Source: Streptomyces sp. BV286
GTDB taxonomy: Bacteria; Actinomycetota; Actinomycetes; Streptomycetales; Streptomycetaceae
DNA: 64,000 nt
Assembly (NCBI RefSeq): GCF_019090165.1
Contig: NZ_JAHRIB010000130.1
Location: 1-64,000 of the forward strand
Reading direction: 5' to 3'
Position 1 is the first letter of the stretch; every line of letters begins with the position of its first letter. Of the stretch, positions 58,264-64,000 are shown in pieces. The notes below the pieces were generated by a model. It had not been told where the DNA came from and did no database searches. It was given only the letters and a program-made list of their open reading frames with translations. The translations under genes were made by a program, and so were the position numbers.

Positions 58264-59095
58264 GATCCTCGTACCCCTCCATCACGTCGCTGATCAGCGC
58301 GGCGGATTCGCGAGCTGACGGAGCGTCCGCCCTGAGCACATCATAGGTATGGCTGTGGCCCGCGTAGACGGCCGGATCGTCGTTGAAATGGCCACGGTCC
58401 AGAGACTCGGAGTAGACCCATTGCGCCCCCTCCGGCAGCATGATCAACGACATGGACGTGTTGGGGTGCACGAGTCCGGCGAGGGCTGCCGGGGCGACCT
58501 GAATGTGAGTGTTGGGGTGTTGGCCGACGCGCAGCAGGTGTGCGCACTGGTCGCGCATGACGGCCGGACCACCCACCGCGTTGTGCAGACAACTCTCGTC
58601 CAGCACGACTGAGTAGTACGGGCCGTCGGACTCCAGGAAGCGCTGCTGTCGACTCAGTCGGGCCCGGACCCGTTCCTCCACTTCCTCAGCCCCCGCCAAG
58701 CGGCGACTGAACAGCGCACGCATGTAGCTCTCGGTCTGCAACAGACCAGGCATGACCTGGACTTGGTACTCCCGCAACGCCACCGCCACCCCGTCCATCT
58801 CGGCCCGGCGTCTGAACCAGTCCGGGTGTTCCACCTGCGGGTACCAGTCGATGCGGCTCCACAGCCTCGCCAACACCCCACCGGTGTCCAGCAGTTCGTC
58901 GCAGGACTTCGCGAACGTGTCCTGCGGGACCCGGGTCCCGGCCTCCACCCGCGCCACGTGCGAGCGGTCGCACGGAATCCGGCGGGCCAGTCCCTCCTGC
59001 GTGAAGTCGGCCGCCTCGCGGAAGTGCTTGAGCACCTCCCCGAACACCGCGGCGGTCGTGGCCGCCGAACCCCCTTCGGCATTGCGTCGGCTCAC
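58148..59095 (-). CDS. XRE family regulator with DUF5753-type domain, extended C-terminus
   Basis: A 315-residue regulator. The helix-turn-helix is at about 18-72 (LKHFREAADFTQEGLARRIPCDRSHVARVEAGTRVP). The DUF5753 domain (about 105-280) has QVQVMPGLLQTESYMRAL and YYSVVLDESCLHNAVGGPAVMRDQCAHLL. The family usually ends near ALISDVMEGY or soon after. Here the frame goes on for 38 residues of Arg/Gln-rich sequence (LQRRQRRQLHRSG) read out of frame from the DUF397 gene. The likely cause is loss of the usual stop near the DUF397 ATG. The start is GTG 59095. Confidence 0.85.
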   Translation of the reverse strand: MSRRNAEGGSAATTAAVFGEVLKHFREAADFTQEGLARRIPCDRSHVARVEAGTRVPQDTFAKSCDELLDTGGVLARLWSRIDWYPQVEHPDWFRRRAEMDGVAVALREYQVQVMPGLLQTESYMRALFSRRLAGAEEVEERVRARLSRQQRFLESDGPYYSVVLDESCLHNAVGGPAVMRDQCAHLLRVGQHPNTHIQVAPAALAGLVHPNTSMSLIMLPEGAQWVYSESLDRGHFNDDPAVYAGHSHTYDVLRADAPSARESAALISDVMEGYEDHGRARAERGDLDEEQLQRRQRRQLHRSGPRFPRLRPRA

Positions 59096-59211
59096 AGGGC
59101 CCGCCCCCTCCGTGACAGTGCGCCAATGACACGCGTCGTGCGTTGAAACCAGCGGTTCCGTTCAGCGACGCTGGGTGCACACAGCGTAGTGATCCAGCGT
59201 ACGGAGCGTCA

Positions 59212-59436
59212 GTGGAAGCAGAAACAGCACCGGAGCCCGGGACCCTCGTCTACGACCTGGTGGCACGGCGGGTCGGCGAGTACCGGGACACGACGGGCCC
59301 GTACGCGATGCTGCGGCCCGTCGGTGGCGGCCGGGAGTGGCAGGCCGACCCGGGGAGGATCCGCCCGGCCACGGCCGAGGAGCGGCTGGCGGCGGCCCTG
59401 CGGGCGGCCAACGCGCGTTCGGGGCGGGCACTGTGA
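59212..59436 (+). CDS. Small conserved hypothetical protein
   Basis: A 74-residue protein: VEAETAPEPGTLVYDLVARRVGEYRDTTGPYAMLRPVGGGREWQADPGRIRPATAEERL. Similar short proteins with the LVYDxxxxRVGEYxDxxGPYAMLRPVGGGxEWxADP pattern are found beside Streptomyces XRE regulators. The start is GTG 59212 with GGAG upstream. It overlaps the next gene (GTGA, 59433-59436). The function is unknown. Confidence 0.7.
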   Translation: MEAETAPEPGTLVYDLVARRVGEYRDTTGPYAMLRPVGGGREWQADPGRIRPATAEERLAAALRAANARSGRAL

Positions 59437-59717
59437 CGTCACGCCGGGCGGACGAGGGGTACGGCGAGGACCGGGAGGACCGGGAGGGCCACGGGGATCG
59501 TCGGCCCGTATCCGTATCCGTATCCGCGTCCGTGATCGTGCCCGTCCCCGTTCCGGGTTGCCCGGTGTGCACCGAGCTCGCGATACGCCGTGACGACGCC
59601 CGTGCCCGCTTCGACCGCAGCGCGGTGACCGACAGCGACGTACTGCTGGGACGGCATCTGCGGACGGAGCACGACGCGCCGGTCCACCGGCCCGCCGGTG
59701 CCCCCGGAACCCGGTGA
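59433..59717 (+). CDS. Small hypothetical protein with CPVC motif
   Basis: A 94-residue protein. The N-terminus is charged. A VS/VP dipeptide run (residues about 27-40) is encoded by CGTATC-type DNA repeats at 59507-59530. PVPGCPVCTELAIRRDDARARFDRSAVTDSDVLLGRHLRTEH follows, with a Cys pair and two later His that could bind zinc. The start overlaps the previous stop by GTGA, so it is the second gene of a coupled pair. Confidence 0.62.
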   Translation: MTSRRADEGYGEDREDREGHGDRRPVSVSVSASVIVPVPVPGCPVCTELAIRRDDARARFDRSAVTDSDVLLGRHLRTEHDAPVHRPAGAPGTR

Positions 59718-59723
59718 CTCCGG

Positions 59724-60236
59724 CTACCCGGCCTCGGGTGTGGCACCGTCGATGCTTGCGGCGGCCGACGGCTCCAGGCCCGTCCGCGTCGGATACGTGG
59801 ACGGCGCGGTGGTCGGTGCCGATGTGGCGCTGGGTGTGGGCGGCTGCCTGCTCGGGGCGGTCTCGGGCGGGACGGCCGTCGTACCGGGACTCGGGGTCCC
59901 GGTCGTGTCGTCGGCGGGGGACTTGGCGGGCCCGGGCGTCGACGGCAGGCTGGGCTCGTCCGAAGGGCTGCTCGTGGGCGCCGGGGCGAGAGGAACCTGC
60001 GGGGACACGGGAGTGTCGGGGCCCGCGAAGCGCAGCGGCAGCGCGACCAGAGCGGTGACCGCGCACAGCAGGCCGGCTCCGGCCGCGACCCGGAGCATCC
60101 GGCGGCGGACCGCCCCGCGGCGGATCTCCTCGAACCGGCCGGCGGGCGGACCGAGGTAGTCGGTGGTGGGCCGCATGATGACGGCCAGCGGGTCGTCGGG
60201 ATCGAACTCCGGGCCGTCGTCAGAGTGTGTGATCAA
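59724..60236 (-). CDS. Membrane partner of the ECF-like sigma factor (possible anti-sigma)
   Basis: A 170-residue protein with an acidic cytoplasmic lead (about 1-45), one membrane helix (about 48-69, VAAGAGLLCAVTALVALPLRFAG) and a long Pro/Ser/Thr-rich tail outside. It starts with TTG at 60236; AGGAG lies 5 bases upstream, and the frame overlaps the sigma factor's end by 17 bases. The layout is that of small anti-sigma factors or sigma-regulon surface proteins. No ZAS zinc motif is seen, so the anti-sigma idea is only positional. Confidence 0.62.
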   Translation of the reverse strand: MITHSDDGPEFDPDDPLAVIMRPTTDYLGPPAGRFEEIRRGAVRRRMLRVAAGAGLLCAVTALVALPLRFAGPDTPVSPQVPLAPAPTSSPSDEPSLPSTPGPAKSPADDTTGTPSPGTTAVPPETAPSRQPPTPSATSAPTTAPSTYPTRTGLEPSAAASIDGATPEAG

Positions 60237-60828
60237 CGCTTCTCCTCAGATGGGCGCGGAGCAGTTCTCGGGCCGCGTGGAGGTCGGCCTTGATGGTTCC
60301 TTCCTTGCGCCCGGTCAGCACGGACACCTCCCGGATCGGCATGTCAGCGTAGTAGTGCAGCAGGATCGGCACGCGCAGTCGCTCCGGCAGCGACTGCACG
60401 AGCAGGCGCACCGACGGGTCGTCCTGTTCGGCCTCCGGCCGGACGGCGACCTCGGCCGTCGCACGGCGCACCGCTTTGCGTTCGCGCTCCATTTTGCGCC
60501 AGTGGTCCCGGACGATGTTGGCCGCGGTGACGTAGAGGAACCCGCGGGGCTCCGCCACGGACGTCCAGCGGGCCCAGAGCCGGGTGAACGCCTCCGAGGC
60601 GACCTCGTGCGCCGTCTCGTCGTCGTCGACCAGGCGGCGGCACCAGCCGGCCAGGCGCGGGTAGAGGGCGGCGAACAGCTCGGACGCTGCCTCCTCGCGG
60701 GACCGTTTCAACGCTCTCCATGGTCGTGATGCACTCGGGGCACCGGCAGTACTCGCGACACTCGCGGTACGTGCGGCACTCGCTGTCCTCGTGGGAGAGG
60801 ATCCCGGGCCGTGGACGTACGGTTCCAC
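60220..60828 (-). CDS. ECF-like sigma-70 family RNA polymerase sigma factor
   Basis: About 202 residues. Region 2 reads ELFAALYPRLAGWCRRLVDDDETAHEVASEAFTRLWARW, and region 4 reads LPERLRVPILLHYYADMPIREVSVLTGRKEGTIKADLHAARELLRAHL. The N-terminus is uncertain. GTG 60828 starts a frame with a Thr/Ala/Ser-rich lead, while a TTG at 60711 lies closer to region 2 but with poor spacing to its GGAGAG. The downstream membrane protein overlaps it. It may drive its own operon in response to envelope signals. Confidence 0.82.
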   Translation of the reverse strand: MEPYVHGPGSSPTRTASAARTASVASTAGAPSASRPWRALKRSREEAASELFAALYPRLAGWCRRLVDDDETAHEVASEAFTRLWARWTSVAEPRGFLYVTAANIVRDHWRKMERERKAVRRATAEVAVRPEAEQDDPSVRLLVQSLPERLRVPILLHYYADMPIREVSVLTGRKEGTIKADLHAARELLRAHLRRSVDHTL

Positions 60829-60851
60829 CGGCCCGGAATCCGCAGTGCGGG

Positions 60852-61475
60852 TCAGGGACTCGCCGGGTTCAGCGCGGCGAAGACGATCACGCTGTCGCGG
60901 TACCCGTCGCCGGTGCGAGGGCCGCCGCACGTGATGAGCCGCAGCTCGGGACGGCCCACGTCCCCGTACACGTCGTCCGTCGGGAACTCGGCCTGGGCGA
61001 CCGTCCGTACGGCGGTGACGGTGAACTCCGCCGACCTGCCGTTCTCCAGGCGCGTCACGATCGGGTCGCCCCGCCGCAGTTGCCCGAGACGCCGGAAGAC
61101 ACCGTCCCCGTAGTCGCCGACCGTGGCGTGGCCGAGGATCACGGACGGGCCGACCTGTCCGGGCGTCGGCGAGTGCCGGTACCAGCCCGCCCGGTCGTCG
61201 GCCTCGATCGGGGGCACCTGCGCGCTGCCGTCGGAGGCCAGCCCCAGCCGCATGACCGGGGTGTCGACCTCGATGGCCGGGATGCGCAGCCCGACCGGGA
61301 CCGACCGGGCGAGGGCCCGCACGGACTTCCCGGAGGGCCGCGATGGCGGTGGCGCGCTCTCGCGGCCGGTGCCCCCGGTCCCTTCGGACTCCCTGACGCC
61401 CTCTCCTCCCGCGCAGCCCACGAGCAGGGAGGCCATCGCCGCGGTGACGAGGGCGCGCCTGGAGAGCGTGGTCAC
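60852..61475 (-). CDS. Class F sortase, lipoprotein-type N-terminus
   Basis: A 207-residue sortase. His116 in LGHATVG, Cys183 in LITCGG and Arg193 in GYRDSV form the catalytic set, and the body (about 60-207) matches the compact class F fold. In place of the usual membrane helix the N-terminus has a lipobox (LLVGC, Cys21), so it may be a lipid-anchored enzyme. It overlaps the substrate-like gene upstream (GTGA, 61472-61475). A sigma factor gene follows. The substrate preference is likely the ALPDTG-like class. Confidence 0.88.
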   Translation of the reverse strand: MTTLSRRALVTAAMASLLVGCAGGEGVRESEGTGGTGRESAPPPSRPSGKSVRALARSVPVGLRIPAIEVDTPVMRLGLASDGSAQVPPIEADDRAGWYRHSPTPGQVGPSVILGHATVGDYGDGVFRRLGQLRRGDPIVTRLENGRSAEFTVTAVRTVAQAEFPTDDVYGDVGRPELRLITCGGPRTGDGYRDSVIVFAALNPASP

Positions 61476-61840
61476 GCCTCGTTCGCCTGTCGGCGGCGTA
61501 CGAGGTAGACGGCCGCGCCGCCGCCCACGAGGACCGCGGCGGCGCCTCCGCCGATCAGCCCGGTGGCGCTGCCGGACTCCGAGGCGGCCTCACCGGTGTC
61601 GGGCGCTCCGCTCGGTACGACGGAGACCTCACTGCCGGACGGCGCCCTGGTCGGTTCGGCGCTCGCGGGCAGGGACGCCTCCGGGGTGGGGGCCGTGGTC
61701 GGTTCGCCGGGGCTCGGCGCGGCACTCGGCGCGGCGGTGGTGGCGGGGGTGGGAGAGGTCCCGTCGGCGAAGGCGGGCACCGCGCCGGCCAGCACGGCGG
61801 TGCAGGCAAGTACCAGGACGCTGAGGACAGTTCGGCGCAT
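61472..61840 (-). CDS. Probable sortase substrate with sorting signal
   Basis: A 122-residue surface protein. The signal peptide ends around VPAFADG. A Pro/Ala/Ser/Thr-rich wall-spanning stalk runs to about residue 80. The sorting signal is GAPDTG, then a hydrophobic stretch (TGLIGGGAAAVLVGGGAAVYLV) and an RRRQ tail, which is the cell-wall anchoring layout. The motif is one residue off the LPxTG consensus (Ala-Pro-Asp-Thr-Gly). It is coupled to the sortase gene, so enzyme and target are made together. Confidence 0.82.
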   Translation of the reverse strand: MRRTVLSVLVLACTAVLAGAVPAFADGTSPTPATTAAPSAAPSPGEPTTAPTPEASLPASAEPTRAPSGSEVSVVPSGAPDTGEAASESGSATGLIGGGAAAVLVGGGAAVYLVRRRQANEA

Positions 61841-61985
61841 GAGTAGCTCTCTTTCATCGGTCCGTCCGCGCTGGTGCGCGGCGGGCTGCTTGACGGATCG
61901 AGCGAAGAGACGAGACAGCGACCGGACAGGTTGTAAAGAGATGGCAAAGTCCTCGAACGCGGTGCGTACCGCGGGCGGGGCGCCG

Positions 61986-63437
61986 TTACTTGACGTGCCG
62001 CGCGACCTTGGTGGCGCCGTTCAGCACGTGTTCGAGCGGGCCCCGGCGGAAGAAACGCGACCAGACGACGGCCAGGAGCGTCACGGCCACGCTGAAGCCG
62101 AGCAGGACGCGCAGCGAGGGGCCGGGGAGTTCGTCGATGCCGAGGAAGTGGATGCCGACGACGTGGAAGACGTACGCCGTCAGGGACATCGAGCCGACCG
62201 CGACGACCGGGGCGGCCAGGCGGCGGAAGCGGGGCAGGCACTCGACCGCGGCGACACAGGCGACGAGCACGGCGAGGGCGACGCCGGTGTTGCCGAGGAC
62301 GGAGAGGGTGGTCTCGCTGTGCGGGGAGGCCGCCCAGAGCCAGGCCGTGGTGTCGCCGCTCGGGTAGCCGGCCGTGTCCGACCACCACAGGGACAGGGGC
62401 GAGCCGGAACCGTACCCCTCCTCGCGGATGCTCTCGGTGAGGGCGCCGCGCACCCCGGGGACCAGGTGCAGGGCCAGCCACGAGCCGCCGTACCCGAGCA
62501 CGGCCAGTCCGACGCCCGTGACGGCCAGCCGGGCGCGAACCGCCGCGGAGGCGAGGTCGAGGCGGGCCACCGCCATGCCCGCGAGGACGAACGGGATCCA
62601 GGCCAGTGCCGGGTAACTCCCGGTGAACAACAGCTCGATGAAGCCGTCGGTGCCGCTGACGCGGGCCAGCGGGTCGTACTGGACGGCGGTGTCGGACCAG
62701 GTGCCGTCGTAGACCGACTGCTGGGCGGTGTAAAGGAGTTGGGGCAGCAGCAGGGCCGTGCCGGCGGCGAGGGCGGCCAGGGTGGCGGGGCGCAGCCGGT
62801 AGAAGGGCAGGACCATGACGAAGAAGAGGCCGTAGTAGGCGAGGATCACCTCGACCGGGGTGCCGGTGGAGGTCAGCCAGGTGCCGACGGCGAGCAGGAC
62901 GGCGGCCCGGATCAGCACCTTGGCGACGGCCTGGCGTCCCTCGCGGCCCGTCCTCGGCGCCCGGCGGCCGGTCATGAGGATGATCGAGAAGCCCGCCAGG
63001 AACGCGAAGAGCGCGGAGGCACGGCCGTGGGCCAGTTCCATCACGAAGCCGGTGGCCCCGCCGACGGAGGGGTCGGGGCCGACGTGGGCCGCGTACATGC
63101 CGAAGACGGCGAGGCCGCGGGCGAGGTCGACACCGACGAGCCGGCCGGCCCCGGCGGCCCGCCCCGCCGGGGCCGGGCCGTCAGCCGCGAGCGGATGCTC
63201 GGCGGGGACCGGACGCCCCGCCGGGAACGAGCGCTTCCCCGGGGCCGGATGATCTGCCGGGGCCGGATGATTGGTCGAGGTCGGGCGATCCGTCGAAGTC
63301 GGGTGATTCGTCGAGGCCGGATGATCATCCGTCGAGGTCGGACGCTGTGCCGGGATCGGGTGGTCGGCGGGTACCGGAGCGGTGTCGGCTGCCGGGGCGA
63401 CGGCAGGTGTGGCGCGCTCCGAGGCGTTCTGCGTCAT
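61986..63437 (-). CDS. DUF418/HGSNAT-like multi-pass membrane protein
   Basis: A 483-residue membrane protein with ten or so helices. The start of the membrane domain, RLVGVDLARGLAVFGMYAAHVGP, fits the heparan-alpha-glucosaminide N-acetyltransferase-like/DUF418 group. A pattern SLTAYVFHVVGIHFLGI lies near the C-terminus. A cytoplasmic N-terminal tail of about 100 residues is Pro/Thr/Ser/His-rich and built of repeated HPTSTD and NHPAPAD-like units from imperfect DNA repeats at 63240-63360. An acetyl- or acyl-transfer to an exported sugar is likely. ATG 63437 is chosen over an upstream start. Confidence 0.75.
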   Translation of the reverse strand: MTQNASERATPAVAPAADTAPVPADHPIPAQRPTSTDDHPASTNHPTSTDRPTSTNHPAPADHPAPGKRSFPAGRPVPAEHPLAADGPAPAGRAAGAGRLVGVDLARGLAVFGMYAAHVGPDPSVGGATGFVMELAHGRASALFAFLAGFSIILMTGRRAPRTGREGRQAVAKVLIRAAVLLAVGTWLTSTGTPVEVILAYYGLFFVMVLPFYRLRPATLAALAAGTALLLPQLLYTAQQSVYDGTWSDTAVQYDPLARVSGTDGFIELLFTGSYPALAWIPFVLAGMAVARLDLASAAVRARLAVTGVGLAVLGYGGSWLALHLVPGVRGALTESIREEGYGSGSPLSLWWSDTAGYPSGDTTAWLWAASPHSETTLSVLGNTGVALAVLVACVAAVECLPRFRRLAAPVVAVGSMSLTAYVFHVVGIHFLGIDELPGPSLRVLLGFSVAVTLLAVVWSRFFRRGPLEHVLNGATKVARHVK

Positions 63438-63618
63438 GCTTCCATGCTCGGAGGAGCGCGGGTCGTGGCCCATCCGCCGGGCGTCCGGCGACCCCCCGCC
63501 GAGCGGCCGGACCCACCCCGCCGGACGGCGGATCCAGGAGCCTTCGGGCGCTCGCGCGTGGTTCGGTGTGCCTAGGCTTGGCCCGAAATCGACGGGCGGG
63601 CGAGGAGACGGAACGCGA

Positions 63619-64000
63619 GTGATCCGGGTTCAGGTAGTGGACGACGAGGCGCTGATCCGGTCCGGCTTCGAACTGATTCTCAACGCGGCCGCCGACATCG
63701 AGGTCGTCGCCACCTCCACCGGCGCCGAGGCCGCCGACACGGTGAAGCGGCTGCGGCCCGACGTGGTGCTGCTGGACATCCGGATGCCGGACGTGGACGG
63801 GCTGACCGTACTGCGGGAGATCCGGACGATGCCCGACGCCCCGGTGGTGGCGATGCTGACCACCTTCGACTCCGACGAGTACATCGTGACGGCCCTGCGG
63901 TCGGGTGCGGCCGGGTTCATCCTCAAGGACACCGAGCCGGAACAGCTGGCGCAGCTCGTGAGGACGCTCGCGGCCGGCGGGGTGGTGCTCTCGCCGAAGG
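63619..64000 (+). CDS. NarL-type response regulator, 5' part
   Basis: The first 127 residues of a response regulator; the gene continues past the window. The receiver domain has DDE (residues 8-10) and the phospho-acceptor Asp in VVLLDIRMPD (about residue 53). TTF at 81-83 and IKD-like FILKDTEPEQL supply the Thr and Lys of the active site. Up to the edge there is only the start of the linker. It starts at GTG 63619 with GAGGAGA upstream. A sensor kinase should lie outside; the C-terminal LuxR helix-turn-helix is expected but unseen. Confidence 0.88.
   Translation, partial: MIRVQVVDDEALIRSGFELILNAAADIEVVATSTGAEAADTVKRLRPDVVLLDIRMPDVDGLTVLREIRTMPDAPVVAMLTTFDSDEYIVTALRSGAAGFILKDTEPEQLAQLVRTLAAGGVVLSPK

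Noticed and set aside
58905..58912. TTCGCGAA as a third copy of the TTCGC-N4-GCGAA element
   Set aside because: It has no spacer and lies inside the XRE coding region, so it is probably chance.
60344..60721. A frame starting at ATG 60721 as the sigma factor
   Set aside because: It is out of frame with sigma regions 2 and 4. The ATG looks attractive, but the product is Arg/Pro-rich nonsense.
1..64000. CRISPR arrays and tRNA or rRNA genes
   Set aside because: No regularly spaced direct repeats with unique spacers were seen, and no cloverleaf-like or rRNA-like stretch was recognised in the gaps by eye. A covariance-model scan would be decisive.

Overview
The window is high-GC actinobacterial DNA, almost certainly a Streptomyces chromosome. 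The reasons are the strong third-position GC bias, frequent GTG starts, ATGA/GTGA stop-start overlaps, an XRE plus DUF397 pair, and a gene order familiar from memory of Streptomyces: Tad pilus locus, orphan FtsK/EccC ATPase, Ser/Thr kinase, mqnA, cold-shock gene, then the rest of the futalosine menaquinone genes.

Layout. 1-563 is the start of a membrane protein that continues outside the window. 896-4337 (+) holds a lipoprotein/secreted-protein pair, a second lipoprotein, the tail of a destroyed gene and a WXG100-like gene. 4449-11107 (-) is a compact Tad pilus locus: pseudopilins, a Flp-like pilin, tadC, tadB, tadA, a tadZ-like ATPase and a CpaB/RcpC-like SAF protein. 11613-34999 is an accessory island. 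It contains an Rhs protein with an AHH-type nuclease tip, three paralogous putative immunity genes, a SUKH immunity gene, a DUF1963-like gene, decayed toxin-tip and lipoprotein remnants, a PIN/ribbon-helix-helix toxin-antitoxin pair, and two further modules. Each of these modules runs in the order Mog1/LpqN-like protein, WXG100-like protein, large membrane carrier and small partner proteins, although the membrane gene of the second comes after its carrier. 35264-40564 carries a WXG100 gene facing away from a 1531-residue EccC-type ATPase.

40708-57206 is conserved Streptomyces core. It has a Ser/Thr kinase, mqnA, a cold-shock gene with a long leader, and a lipid-metabolism group (acyl-CoA ligase, thiolase, two-Rossmann SDR, MaoC-like hydratase, TetR regulator). 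It then has a DUF4229 protein and a GNAT, followed by mqnE, an Lrp/AsnC regulator, and UbiX-, UbiA- and UbiD-like mqnM, mqnP and mqnL. 57306-64000 holds small genes, an XRE/DUF397 pair, an ECF-like sigma factor with a membrane partner, a class F sortase beside its probable substrate, a multi-pass membrane acyltransferase, and the start of a NarL-type response regulator.

How it fits together. The region on both sides of the Tad locus reads as a type VII secretion-linked polymorphic toxin island near an orphan EccC. It has repeated modules, recombination scars at immunity-gene ends, and truncated relics. The membrane parts EccB, EccD, EccE and MycP are not in the window, so any working machine must borrow them from elsewhere. 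All functional statements come from reading the sequence; no database search was run.
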